Shown here: positions 27,471 to 38,950 of the stretch, piece by piece
Layout of the letters: every line of letters begins with the position of its first letter
How positions within the stretch are numbered: the first letter of the stretch is position 1
NCBI GenBank assembly: GCA_002104945.1
Contig: MCFH01000017.1
Location: forward strand, 434,001 to 498,000
Length of the DNA: 64,000 nt
Reading direction: 5' to 3'
DNA from: Piromyces finnis
Taxonomy: Eukaryota; Neocallimastigomycota; Neocallimastigomycetes; Neocallimastigales; Neocallimastigaceae
The notes under the pieces: generated by a model
Seen by the model: the letters and a program-made list of their open reading frames with translations, nothing else
Told to the model about the DNA's origin: nothing
Databases searched by the model: none
Program-made: the position numbers and the translations under genes

Positions 27471-28120
27471 GATAGTTAGAATAAATAATATGAATATGAA
27501 TATCAAACTCTCCTTATTTATTTATTTATGATAAATCTATTTTAGTTTTCTTAAAAAAGCTTTGAGATTGGAAGTAATACGGGTTAAAATATCTACTTTT
27601 TAATTAATAAATTTTATATTTTTCCAATTAAACTATGGTCAAACTCGAAATGTCCCAATTATTTTTGATTTATGAAACTTTTCATGAATTAATTTCTTAT
27701 TCACTATTTTAAATATAGCATATAAAAATAGAATTTATATTTAAATTTATAATAAATTGATTTATATTAAATGAAAAAAATAATTATTCTTTATTATAAG
27801 GAATAATGGATACTGTAATATCATAATTATAATTATAATTATAAAATTAATAAAAATAAAAAGTCCTCTATATTAAAGTTTGCTTTTTAATTCAAATAAG
27901 TTTAGACTTTATAAAATAAAAATCTACCTTATTTTCATTTATAATATAAAAACTTTTTTTTTCATGATTAATATAAATAGATTGAAAAGGTATCGAAAAA
28001 TAAATCATTATTCAATATACCTTTTAAAAAATAATATTATAGAATATTATTTAAAGTAAAAAAAAAATAATTAAAAAATAATATTAATAAAATATTATTA
28101 AAAGTATTAATTTTAAAAAA

Positions 28121-31100
28121 ATGAAATTCCAACAAATTGGTGCTGTTCTCACTTTCCTTTCTTTAAATCTTAAGGTATTATCTTTACCTTTTGCTGAAAG
28201 AATAGGAAATCCTAGTGAAGAAATTGAACCAAGAAGAATTGAAGACATCTTTGGTAATAATATTAATATACAAAAACAAAGCATTGCTTCTCAACTTTTT
28301 AGAAAGAAGGCAAAAAGACAAGAAGAAAGAAAAGTAAACAAGAGTGAAAAGATAGAAGAAGAATGGGAAAAACAACAAGAAAAGGAAGAAAAAGAAAAAG
28401 AAAAGGAAAATGAAGAATGGGAAAAACAACAAGAAAAAGAAAAAGAATATAAGAGTGAAGATGTAAATATAATTAAAGAACTATTTTAAATTAATTTCAA
28501 CAATATAAAGTATTAATAAATACTAATAATCCAATAAATATATTTATTAAAAATCCTTTTTTTTTTATCTTAGATATGTATGACCGATGAATGTATTACA
28601 TCTTCAAAAAGAATATTAAATAGTATGGATACTACTGTTGATCCATGCGATGATTTCTATCAATATGCATGTGGTGGTTGGATGGTATTTAAATTATGTA
28701 TAATTAGTATAATAAATCAAATTAGAATTTTTTATTAACACTATAATTTTAAAATAATAGGAACAAACTGAAATTCCATCGAACTCTGCTAGTATAAGTA
28801 CTTCCATTATAGGAAACTCAAGAAATATGGTAAGTAATAATAATAATAATAATAATAATAATGTAATAAATTTTTATTAATGAGCATATATCATATATTA
28901 TATATTAAATAAAATAAAGAACATAATAAAGAATATTCTTGAACGTGAATACAAAGTAAACGAAAATTTAAGTCCAGAAGAACAAGAATTAGATAAGAAT
29001 TTATTTAATAAATTGAAAACTATTTTCAATACTTGTATGGATGTTGATAAGATCAATGCTAAGGGAAAACAACCATTATTAGATTTATACGATAAAATGA
29101 AAATTTATGAAAATAGAGAAAGTTACAAGGAAGGTGATGGTTTAACTGAACAACTTGTCACCTTAAATAAATATGGTGTTTTCCCATTCTTTAAGGTTGG
29201 AGGTCATACAGATTATGAAAAGGCCAATCACTACCTTATCGCTTTCCTTCAAAACGGTTTAACCTTAAGTAAGGATTACTACTCATATGATGTACTTATG
29301 GTCGAATTAAGAAAATACATTAGAAATATATTAGCTTTAATATTTGATGAAAATGAAAGAGATATTGAAGTTATGGCCGATTCTATTTTAGAATTTGAAA
29401 AAAAGATAGCTAATGCTTATGTTCCAAGGTAAAATACAAATACATATATTATTACTATTTTTTATATATATTAAAAATATTAATTTATTATTTTTAAAAA
29501 TAAAAATATAATTAAAAAAAATTGTTATATAAAAACAGTATCAAATTACAAAATCCACAATATTATTACAATAAACGTACTATTTCTGAATTATCTGAGA
29601 AATATCCAAAAATTAATTGGAGTTTATTCTTTAAGAAGAGACTTGCTAATCATAACATCGATTTTGACATTAATGATGAAACTATCTTTATCGATATGAC
29701 ACCAGAATATTTAGAAAAATTAAATGAAATTCTTGAAGAAACTGATGTCGATACTATCGCCTACTATTTAGAATGGTAATTTTTTTTATGAAGCTATAAT
29801 AATATATATTGATATAAAGAAATATAAATTATCATTATAACAAATATTAAATAATATATCATAAAATTATAAAAATATAGGAGAGTAATTGATAGATTCT
29901 ATGAATACTTATCTAGTGATCTTCAAGGTCCAGTTAAAGAATTTAGCGATTTCTTATATGGTAAGCATTATAAAAATAATATTAATTACAATCCTAAAAT
30001 ATTTTTATTAAAATATTGTTAAATAATATTAATATTTATATTATTTATATTAATAAATAATTTTTTTTAAAAAAAGGTGGTAGTGTTGAAACTCCATTAT
30101 ATGGTAAATGCTCTTCAATGGTTGATGATATGATGGAAATGGCTGTTGGTAAATACTTTGTTGAAGAAGCCTTTGATGCTAACACTAAACCAGCTGTTAA
30201 GGAAGTATTCAAAAATATTAAACAATCTATGATCGAAAGAATTCCACAAATGGAATGGCTTGACAAAGAAACTAGTGATTATGCTATTGAAAAGGTTATG
30301 ATGATTAAGGAAAATATTGCCTACCCAGATTATCTTTTAGATCTTGAAAAGATGACTAAGAAGTATGAATATTTAGAACTTGATCCAGATGATTACCTTG
30401 GTAATGTCATTAGTTACCTTAATATGTATTATAGAAATGATTTAATTCGTATTGTTGAACCAACTTCTGACTGGCGTTACTCTCCACAAGTAAATATTTA
30501 AATATATAATATTATAATATATTACAATTTCTCATATTCAATTATTTTTATTAATAATAATTTTTATATTAATAATTTATATTATCTACTTTTTTTTAAA
30601 TTTTTATAAATTAGACCTTCAATGGTTTCTACTATCCACCAGATAATTCTATCAATATTCTTGCTGGTATCTTACAAACTCCATTCTATGATTCCCATGA
30701 ACCAGATTATATTAACTATGGTGGTCTTGGTATGCTTGTTGGTCACGAATTAACACATGCTTTCGATGGTACTGGTAGACAATTTGATAAAAACGGTAGT
30801 ATGACTAACTGGGTATGTATTTTAAATAGTTATATATATATTTAATTTTTAAACATATATTGTCTAATCAAAAAATTAATTTAAAATTATATTATATACA
30901 TTAATTAATTTAAATGAATAAACATAGTGGTCTTTATCAACTGCTGAAAACTTTAGTAATGCTGCTCAATGCTTCGTTGATCAGTAATTATTTTCAATAT
31001 TTTCAATATTTTTATACATTTATTATTTTTATTTTACAAAAAATAATTTTAAAATATTAATTTTGAAAATTAAAATTTTTTTTTAATATTAAAAAAATTA

Positions 31101-31631
31101 AATTAGATATTCTAATTACACTATAGTTGGAAGTGATGGAAAGAATTACAATGTTGATGGTGAAGTAAGTAACATATATAACCCCTATTTGATATAACAT
31201 TATTATTTTATAATATTGTATAAATAACATATTATTTTCTCTTTAAAAAAATCAATAAATTTTAATAATTTATTTTTTTATTATAGTTTACTCTTAATGA
31301 AAACATTTCTGATAATGGTGGTGTTGACCGTGCTTACGAAGCTTGGAAAATTTCTATGGAAAATGATGCTTTAAATGCCAAGCAACGTAATAAGATTCTT
31401 CCAGATTTCACTCAATATACCAGAGATCAATTATTCTTTATCTCATTTGGTCAAATTTGGTGTTCAAAAATGAGACCAGAAGTTGCTGTTCAATACTTAT
31501 CTAAAGATAACCATGCTCCAAGTGAATGGCGTGTTAAGGGTGTCTTAAGAAACTCAAAGCATTTCGCTGAAGTTTTCAACTGTCCAGTTAACTCTCCAAT
31601 GAACCCAGAACAAAAGTGCTCCATTTGGTAA
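28121..31631 (+). CDS. Secreted M13 (neprilysin-like) zinc metallopeptidase, 11 exons
   Basis: Exons: 28121-28462, 28574-28684, 28761-28829, 28920-29428, 29539-29775, 29881-29960, 30077-30489, 30615-30812, 30928-30983, 31107-31164, 31287-31631. Each intron has GT..AG borders; the frame closes to 805 residues. Residues 1-22 are a signal peptide. A Lys/Glu coiled-coil (about 60-112, with EEWEKQQEKE twice) precedes the M13 N-domain (CMTDECITSSK, SMDTTVDPCDDFYQYACGGW). The catalytic part shows NGFY (about 589-592, family form NAFY), zinc motif HELTH (631-635) and ENISDNGG with zinc ligand E696. The final CSIW matches the M13 CxxW ending. The 65-residue His-Glu spacing is normal for the family. 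It should cleave peptides outside the cell or in the secretory pathway; no transmembrane anchor is seen, unlike animal neprilysin. Gene models based on single frames would miss most of it. Confidence 0.9.
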
Positions 31632-32090
31632 ATTAATTCATAAACAGGAAGAAAAATGAATATATTTAAATATTCATATTAAAGAAAAAAAATAATATTT
31701 TTTTTAATTTTTTACAATATTTTAAAATATATTTATTTTAAAGTATTTTAATAAAATTTAATTGTATATTTAAATATAATGAAATAAAATTATTATTAAC
31801 TAGTATATTATTATAATTATATAATAGTTAATGATAAAAACCAATAAATAATAAAAAAATAAAAGCTATTTAAAATAAAAATAAATCTTATTTATTTTAA
31901 CTATTTTCATTTATCTAATTTGATAATTTGATGTAATATCCTAAGTAAGTAGATGAAATAAAAGATTTAAGATGAACATACTATTTTTTTACATTTTCAA
32001 AAATTTTATGGAAAATGGAAATAATATGATAATAATATTATAATAATATTATTCTTAATAAGAAAATTTAGTTAGAATGATAAAGAATTC
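31632..32090. other. AT-rich stretch downstream of the peptidase
   Basis: No coding frame seen. It should hold the peptidase 3' UTR. Confidence 0.5.
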
Positions 32091-32760
32091 AAAGTTGCAA
32101 GAGTGATGTTCAAAATATTAAGCATTAGTTATTAGATTGTCCAACATTTAGAGATATCCATATTAAACATTACATTTCCATAGTCCAGCTATTAAATTTT
32201 TTCAGTCAACGTAATTCCAACAGTCCTATCAATAATAATGAAAATGTTAATATTAGTAGAGATAGCAATATTATTAATAATAATAATAGTAACAATAGTA
32301 ATATTAATAATAATTTTAATAATAGTAGTAATATTAGTAGTAATATTAGTAATGATAGCAATAGTGAAGATAATAATTCTAATTTAGATAGTAATTTAGT
32401 TGATAATAGTAATAGTTCTATTAATGTGTATGATTATTCTAGTGTGTGCAATAAAATATTTAAATTCCTTCTTGGGGGAAGAAGTTTTAACAATATCAAT
32501 TACAATTCAAGGGAATGGAAAGAACTTTGCGAGTGTCAGATTCAATCTGGCATTTACGAAGGAACACATATTCTTGACGGTAACCGCGTAACTACTAACC
32601 AAAATCATGCCTTTTGCTATTGGCTAGTAATGGTCAATGATCAAAAGGTTTGAAACAACAGCCACTAGCGTCAATGCTGAAGAAACAGTAAGACAGGCTA
32701 GGAGGGCCAGCGCAACCAATGGAGACCATAATTTTGTCCCATGATAAAATTTTGATCTTT
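32091..32760 (+). pseudogene. LINE-like (non-LTR retrotransposon) C-terminal remnant
   Basis: One frame reads CKSDVQNIKH, stop, LLDCPTFRDIH. This resembles the C..C...H.L..CP.F zinc-type tail found after the reverse transcriptase of many LINEs, with the second Cys replaced by Asp and one stop. An Asn/Ser-rich stretch follows, then KFLLGGRSFNNINYNSREW, a Cys pair (LCECQ) and a frame change near 32650 into FETTATSVNAEETVRQARRA. No reverse transcriptase is left. The assignment rests on a short motif, so a decayed unrelated gene is possible. Confidence 0.4.
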
Positions 32761-32930
32761 GACTCAGTGTCCATTGGAAGTCAAATACAATTAGTATAAT
32801 AGTGGCTTTATTACCTTAATTAAAATTACTAGAATACATTATACCCAATTTTTATTCATTTGTGTTTACTTAAGCATATTTTTTTTATTTTTTATATTTA
32901 ATTTTTTATATTACATGTATTATTAATTTT

Positions 32931-33050
32931 AATTTAATTATTTTTTTTTTAACAGCATCAAATATTTTTAAACTTTATTATTAATTTTAATTAAATTAAT
33001 AATAAAGTTTAAAAATATTTGATGCTGTTAAAAAAAAAATAATTAAATTT
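32931..33050. repeat. 120-base near-perfect palindrome
   Basis: The arms 32931-32987 and 32993-33050 are reverse complements over about 57 bases around a TAATT centre. Each arm contains AACAGCATCAAATATTTTTA or its complement, bounded by T10/A10 runs. It would fold into a long hairpin; it could be a foldback element or a short inverted duplication. Confidence 0.9.
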
Positions 33051-33258
33051 AAAAAAAAGTGTTTCTAATAAAACGATTTTTATTATTTTTTATAAATCAA
33101 TTTTTACAAAAACTATTAACTTATAAATATATTATATCGAAAGATAATGTAATCTTTTTTATTTTTGGTTTACTTTGTGATAAAGAACTACAATTATTAA
33201 AAAGTAATAATTTACATATTTTTAATACATATTCTAACAATAATCTACATATTTTACA
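33051..33258. other. AT-rich stretch, nothing recognised
   Basis: A weak frame (33059-33286) starts with GTG, has no ATG start and no recognisable domain. Confidence 0.3.
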
Positions 33259-33414
33259 TATTCTAGCAATAATAAAACTAAATTAAACTTTAATATTTTA
33301 TGTTTCTAATTGAAAATATATTTATTTTTATGTAAGTATTCTAGCAATAATAAAACTAAATTAAATTTTAATATTTTATATTTCTAATTGAAAATATATT
33401 TATTTTTATGTAAG
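33259..33414. repeat. Two-copy tandem repeat, 78-base unit
   Basis: Copies 33259-33336 and 33337-33414 share TATTCTAGCAATAATAAAAC through TTTATTTTTATGTAAG with about two substitutions. Confidence 0.9.
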
Positions 33415-33616
33415 TCTTATTATACTTTAATGGTTGTAATACAAATCTGGTATATTGTTGATTATCTTCCTAATTAATAGGGATCGTATTAATAACAATT
33501 ATTAAAATGCTTTATCATAGAAACAAGATATAATTATAAAATAAAATAAATATTTTATTACTATTTAATATTTTATGTTTTTAAATAATTTATATTATAT
33601 ATATAAAAATAATATG

Positions 33617-33808
33617 TGACTTGAACATATTATTATATTAGTAATTTTTCCTAATATTAAATTTATATAGTTTTATTATAATATTAATTGTTTCTACAAT
33701 GTACAAGAATGTAATGAAAATGTATGACAAATGTAATATCATGTAATGTAAAAGAATAATGTAGATGTAGGATCCATATAGTTCCAGCTTATAATTGGAC
33801 AATTAGAT
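33617..33808 (-). mobile_element. LTR fragment of the Copia-1 family
   Basis: About 190 bases nearly identical to the left part of the LTR at 34031-34516 (TGAACATATTATTATATTAG to GGACAATTA). It is cut by a small inverted-repeat element at 33809. Confidence 0.8.
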
Positions 33809-33951
33809 GATTTATACTTTATCTTAGATTTTGGAAGGATTTAGCCAGGGTTTCTAGCCAGAGGAAATTTGACCTCTAGTAAAATTTCAGCCAGACAAAA
33901 ATTAAAGCAGGCAGAAATTTCTGGCAAAAAATCTAAGACACAGTATAAATC
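33809..33951. mobile_element. MITE-like element with terminal inverted repeats
   Basis: The 143-base segment begins GATTTATACTTTATCTTAGA and ends in an inverted near-copy (TCTAAGACACAGTATAAATC); about 22 of 24 terminal bases pair. Internal sequence contains repeated GCCAG words. No coding capacity. It interrupts an LTR fragment. I could not identify a clean target duplication. Confidence 0.55.
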
Positions 33952-34030
33952 CTAGTTTTTAAGTCTCTTACCCATTTTATAAGCAAGCTCATTTTCTCTA
34001 CCACTTGAACAACTCTTAACATAACATTCT

Positions 34031-34516
34031 TGAACATATTATTATATTAGTAATTTTTCCTAATATTAAATTTATATAGTTTTATTATAATATTAATTGT
34101 TTCTACAATGTACAAGAATGTAATGAAAATGTATGACAAATGTAATATCATGTAATGTAAAAGAATAATGTAGATGTAGGATCCATATAGTTCCAGCTTA
34201 TAATTGGACAATTAATTATTAAGTAAGCCTCATTAGTATAAATAGACTATAATAAATATTATTAAAAAGGGCTTCTTGTTTTAGTTAGAATTTTAATATT
34301 TGACAACGACAGAATGTCTTAGTATTTAGACAGAATAGAAATATTGGAACGTAATAAATAAAATTATTAATAAAACATATATTATTTAAAGTTTAATTCT
34401 TTCTACATAAAATTAACCCGTATCAATATTTAAATCACATTATCAATATATTTACATTATATTAAATACATTTTACTAATTAATAAAGTTAATAATAAAA
34501 TTGAAATTTTCTAACA
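34031..34516 (-). mobile_element. 3' LTR of Copia-1
   Basis: Read on the minus strand it starts TGTTAGAAAATTTC and ends ATATGTTCA, about 486 bases. It directly follows a purine tract (TTTGAAGGGGAA, + positions 34517-34528), the expected polypurine tract, and lies downstream of the Copia-1 RNase H remnant on the same strand. Confidence 0.75.
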
Positions 34517-34749
34517 TTCCCCTTCAAACTTGATTTCATTTGAAATTCAATGTTTGGAAGTTTTGTTTTAATTTATAGTAGAGTAGGCCAAAAAAAATAA
34601 AAAAAAATAAAAAAAATTATTTTTCTACTTTAAAATCTAAATTTCAGTTATATTGTAATAAATGCAATAAAATAAATGATATTTTTAATTTATTTATTTT
34701 TTTACTTTAAATTCTAAATTTCAGTCAAATTGTAATAAATGTAATAAAA

Positions 34750-35352
34750 TAAATGATATTTTTAATTTATTGTTTTGCAAAGATTTTGACGGTGAAATTT
34801 AAATCTTTTGTTAGTGTGTAAGCCAACATTTCATTTGTATTTTTTGTATTCTAGTTTAATTCTTTTGCTTGTAATATTGTCTTTATTAAAGTAATAAGTA
34901 ATATTTTATTGAAATATGTTTAAGTTTTGGGTTGGCTTCTCCATTTTCGATAGTTGCTTTGCTTGATTTATTGTCTGTGAATAATAATAACTATTTTTTG
35001 ATTGAACTCCTTATCCATAAGGCCTTTTTAACACATTCTGAAGTACTGATATATTCTGCTTCTACAGTTGATGTAGCAACTATGGATTATTTTTTTGAAA
35101 ACCAGCAAATGGGAGAATTCCCCATAAGTATTATATGACCAGATGTAGATTTTCTACCTTTTGTGTCCCTCGCAAAATTGCGTCTGTATAAGCTGTAATA
35201 AATCTTTTTCCATCATGCTTCAGTTTATAATTAATGGTGTTGAGTAAGTATTTTAAAATAAGAAGAATACAGTGACAGTCTGAAACAGGATGGTTTTCAC
35301 AAGATCGAACAGCTTTATGTACGGCAAAAGAATAGACAGGTTTGGTGCCGTA
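34750..35352 (-). pseudogene. Ty1/copia RNase H remnant (Copia-1)
   Basis: Minus-strand frames encode YGTKPVYSFAVHKAVRSCEN, LKYLLNTINYKLKHDGKR, ITAYTDA, and after a frame change VATSTVEAEYISTSE and KHISIKYY. These match the RNase H end of copia polyproteins (compare GTRPDILFSVTKASRF in Copia-2). Several frame breaks are present. The upstream part of the element is absent because Gypsy-A's 3' LTR begins at 35353. Confidence 0.8.
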
Positions 35353-35968
35353 TGTAATGCTGAGACAGAAAGAATAGATTAGGATATCTATTCTATTACA
35401 ATAACACAAAATTTAAAATAAAATAAAAAATTGTTTTATTAAAAATATCTTTTATTATAATAGAAATTTTATTAATAACAATTACATTGATAAAAATGAT
35501 GAAAAATATCTTCTATTTATATTTTTCCTAAATACATTTATATTATATTATAACTATTTATTTCTTATATATTATTATTTAAAACCTACACTAAAATCTT
35601 AATTATTAATCGAATATTTAAACTATAACTATTTTAGTAAAATTAAATAGGCAATTCAAATCAAATACTATTTAATTTGAATATGTGCCCATGTATTATT
35701 TATATATTAATCATTTATTATTTATATACTATTCATCTTTTTCTATCAAAAACAATACTAAAACTAAGAAATTAAATTGAGAAATTTAATTTATTTGTAA
35801 AACATTAAAAATAAATTAATAATTTATTTTGTTTCAAACTTTAATTATTAATAAATAAATTATGTCTCATTTTCTTTTTCTGTAATATAAATTGTATAAC
35901 TTAAACAATAATACTTGTGGCTAAAGTTACATTAAAGATATCAAGCTGAGGCGTTTGATATCTTTACA
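35353..35968 (-). mobile_element. 3' LTR of Gypsy-A (family LTR-A)
   Basis: A 616-base LTR with ends TGTAATG...ATATCTTTACA on the + strand (TGTAAAGATATC... on the coding strand). A purine-rich stretch follows on the element side at 35969-35980. It abuts a copia RNase H fragment on the left. Confidence 0.85.
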
Positions 35969-36000
35969 ATCTCTCTAAGTCGAGCTCCTGCGAGATTAAT

Positions 36001-36233
36001 TTATAGGGAATCTTTTCTCGAAGGAATTTCAATTACAAATGGTTGGTATCTGTGCTTGATTAGATTACCAACTTTATTCTTTTTAATTTTCATGGAGGTG
36101 TCGTTCGACTTATGTTTTGACTTTTTAGAGTTTCTTTCAAACTCTTGTACTAATTGTTTATCTGGAATCTGATCTTCAGAAATCCAGGTGGATTTGTTAA
36201 GTTTTTGGGTTTGGTTATGCGGCCAGGTCAGAA
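36001..36233 (-). pseudogene. Gypsy-A integrase chromodomain tail
   Basis: On the minus strand the frame reads NILTWPHNQTQKLN, STWISEDQIPDKQLVQEF, and ends at TAA 36003-36001. The W...W.SED.I...LVQEF pattern fits the end of a chromodomain, marking this as a chromovirus. Its N-terminal part is separated by a 1.58-kb insertion at 36234-37815, so the integrase C-terminus is split. Confidence 0.65.
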
Positions 36234-36555
36234 TGTTATTAATTATATAGTAAAAATGTTTTTTAAGAAATTAAATTTAATTATAAAATAACACCTTAAA
36301 CTCCCAAATGAAAAATGAAAAATTTATATTTACTTTAAAATAACTTTTTATAAATTTTTTATTTATTTAATAATAATATAAATGATATTATAAGTAACTA
36401 TATAATTAAGATTATAACTATAATCTTTACAAAGAATTAAAATCGAATTCAATTCATTCTCTTTTATATTCTTTGTTCAGATTATTAAATTGATATTAAT
36501 AAGAATAAAGTATTACATGTAATATATTAGTAATATAATTAAATAAGTAATAAGA

Positions 36556-36587
36556 TTGTTTGTTTGTTTGTTTGTTTGTTTGTTTGT
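36556..36587. repeat. GTTT tetranucleotide microsatellite
   Basis: About seven to eight GTTT units. Confidence 0.9.
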
Positions 36588-37398
36588 CATGACATAAAAT
36601 AAAATAAACATATGATTAATCATTTAAACAGTTGATCCTAATTAGTAATTATAAAAACTATTCAATTAATAATTCATCATTATTAATTGATATTACCATA
36701 ACATATTTGTTATAACTAAATAATTATTATTTTCAAAATTATTTCTAATAAAACTTGCCGTTAACCTATTTTATAATAATTAAGATTATTTAATTTATAG
36801 GTATTAACTGTTACACCTAAATGGGTCTAGTTCTATTTTTAGTAACAATCGTTATCATTAATTAAATTAATATAACTAAAATTCCTATTGATATATTTTT
36901 AATTTCATCAAGTCATAAGAAATATTTATGATCCATACTTGATATCATATTGATTTTAATTTACCTAATAAAATCTTTAAATGATCATAACTTCCTTAAA
37001 TGATCAGTTAGAAGGACCGCGATTGTACCAAATTGTAGCTTTCTTCCTAAGCTTTCCAATAAACCTAGTTTCATCACCGTAGCACTTACAGCCGTAGCGA
37101 TCGTTTTTGGCGAGTTACACCTTATTTCGTACTTGCTTATTTTTGGTTAAGGGTTATAGTATATTGATATTAAATTTTTGAAATCATAACCCTTTCACTG
37201 AATCAAAATTTAAAAGGTGACTTTTAAAAGTGTTTTAAAATAATTATTGAAATTATTTAATTATAATTATTATGTTTAATTAATTATAGATATTATCTGA
37301 ATTTGTTTTAAATCCAGTTAATATCTTCACAGGATTTGTCAAATCCTTTCCACGATAACTTATAAAATTTTTCACCACTATGTAACGAATCATAGAAA

Positions 37399-37473
37399 TA
37401 AAGAAATTGTCTTAGTGGTTAGTAACTAAGACTTTGGTCCGAATGTCTTGAGTTCGAGACTTCTAAATTACTT
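37399..37473 (+). other. tRNA-like / possible SINE-head sequence
   Basis: GTCTTAGT and ACTAAGAC form a perfect 8-base stem around GGTTAGTA, resembling a D-arm with an A-box-like TTAGTGGTTAGTA. Downstream GAGTTCGAGACTT resembles a B-box. A T-run follows, as pol III terminators do. The T-stem and acceptor stem do not pair properly, so this is not a working tRNA gene. Confidence 0.35.
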
Positions 37474-37815
37474 TTTTTTATTTTATTTTTATTTTAATTT
37501 TTTATTTTGATTTTTTATCAACTCGAAATTCTTTGATTGGTTAAGAAATTTAAGTTATAAAAAATCTTTTAGATTAATTTTAAAAATTTTTATATAAATA
37601 CGAGTGGATTTTTCTAAATTTAAAAAAAAATTGAGTTTTTATTAATTAATAAATTATTGTTAAACACTAACCTATTAAGTTAAAAAATTGTGTGTTTTTA
37701 ATAATAATTTTAAATATTAATAATTAACAGTAAGATAAAAAGTGTTTTATATTTACTAAGTTATTTTAGTAAATTGTTATAAATTTTTTTATTGTTAAGA
37801 ACACATTTCTTTACA

Positions 37816-38950
37816 CACTAACGGATTTCATCTTCTCAATTTTCTCTGGGATTTTTTCAATCAAATCTGTGTTAAGGTGAATATTTCTCTTCCTACGATT
37901 AGATCTGTCGTTAAACTCGTTTACAAAGTATGGTTCTAACAATGAGACATGAAAGACTGGATGACATCTCATTGTCTTTGGAAGTTTCAATTTGAAAGCG
38001 AGAGAACTAACTTTTCCAATTATCTCAAATGGACCAAGCATTTGAGGTGCTAATTTCTTCTTCAAGTTAGTTCCCGGAGAATCTTTCAATAACCATACCT
38101 TCTTTCCCACTTCGAACTCCGGAGGAATCATTCTTTTCATATCGGCATATTTTTTATATGTTTCTTTTGCTTTTTCTAAATTTTCTTTTAATAATTTAAA
38201 GTTTTCATTCATATCAATTACTCTTTGTTCAGCTCTACTAGGTCTATCATTAGCTGGAATTTCTAAGCTGAACTTTGGATGAAAACCATAATTAGAAAAG
38301 AATGGGGATTGATTTATAGATTGTTGTAAAGTATTATTATATGCAAATTCAGCAAATGGGATAAGATCAACCCAATTATTTTGCTTTTTATTTATAAAAC
38401 AACGGAAATATTGTTCTAATATGCCGTTCACCCTCTCCGTTTGACCATCTGTCTGCGGATGGTTAGCAGTTGATAATGAATGATTGATATTAAGAAGATC
38501 ACAAAGTCTTGACCAAAAGTCAGAAGTAAATTGCGAGCCTCTATCAGAAATGATGGAATCAGGAAGACCATGCAAACGGAAGACATTAGCAATAAAAACA
38601 TCAGCAGCAATCGAAGCAGTAGGAAGACAACGTAAAGGAATGGCGTGAGCAAATTTAGTAAATCTATCGACAACAATCATGAGAGTTGTCATATCTCTGG
38701 ACTTAGGAAGATCAACAATAAAATTAATAGAAATATCAGACCAGGGCCTACTGGGAGTGTCCAAAGGGGATAACAATCCATAAGGCTTATGTCTGGGGAC
38801 TTTGGATTTGCAACAAGTCACGCAAGATTTGATAAAAGATTTAACGTCTGAATGAAACCTTGGCCACCAAAAGTTTCTGGAAATCAGTTCAGTGGTTTTC
38901 TTAATACCGAAATGACCAGCAGCAACAGAATCATGATGAAGTTCCAAAAT
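37816..38950 (-). pseudogene. Gypsy-A integrase
   Basis: The open frame encodes the HHCC zinc domain ([11 protein letters not shown]...CVTCC), the DDE core (DISINFIVDLPKS; SDRGSQFTSDFW; NHPQTDGQTERVNG) and the GPF/Y-type C-terminal part (APQMLGPFEIIG, HPVFHVSLLEPY). It inserts element cDNA into the genome. The upstream RNase H lies in another frame: one base is missing near 38950 (in AAGATTTTGG). The downstream end is cut by the insertion at 37815. The integrase core itself has no visible lesion. Confidence 0.85.

Larger units (their letters stand above)
22814..28120. other. 5.3-kb AT-rich gene desert
   Basis: Lies between two divergently transcribed genes, so it should hold both promoters. 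It contains long poly-T runs (22900-23160, 24880-24970), GTT/GTTT tracts at 23315-23370 and a small tandem repeat at 24040-24202. A TAA microsatellite lies at 27362-27470. A short frame at 25131-25340 has no supporting features. No exon was recognised. Confidence 0.5.
36234..37815. mobile_element. 1.58-kb non-coding insertion in Gypsy-A
   Basis: The segment starts TGTTATT and ends TTTACA on +, so it has LTR-like TG...CA ends, and it splits the integrase/chromodomain frame of Gypsy-A. It has no coding frame, a GTTT microsatellite at 36556-36587 and a tRNA-like segment near 37399. It may be a long solo LTR or a non-autonomous element. Flanking bases (CAGAA, CACTA) are not a clean target duplication, so the exact ends are uncertain. 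Confidence 0.5.

Noticed and set aside
27318-27506. Minus-strand frame rich in Tyr
   Set aside because: It is the translation of the second TAA microsatellite.
33059-33286. Frame next to the palindrome
   Set aside because: Opens with GTG, has no recognisable motif and overlaps a tandem repeat.
37399-37473. Functional tRNA gene
   Set aside because: D-arm-like stem and TTCGA are present, but T-stem and acceptor stem do not pair, so it is kept only as tRNA-like.
36229-37820. Target duplication for the insertion in the Gypsy-A chromodomain
   Set aside because: CAGAA and CACTA share only three of five bases, so no duplication is claimed.
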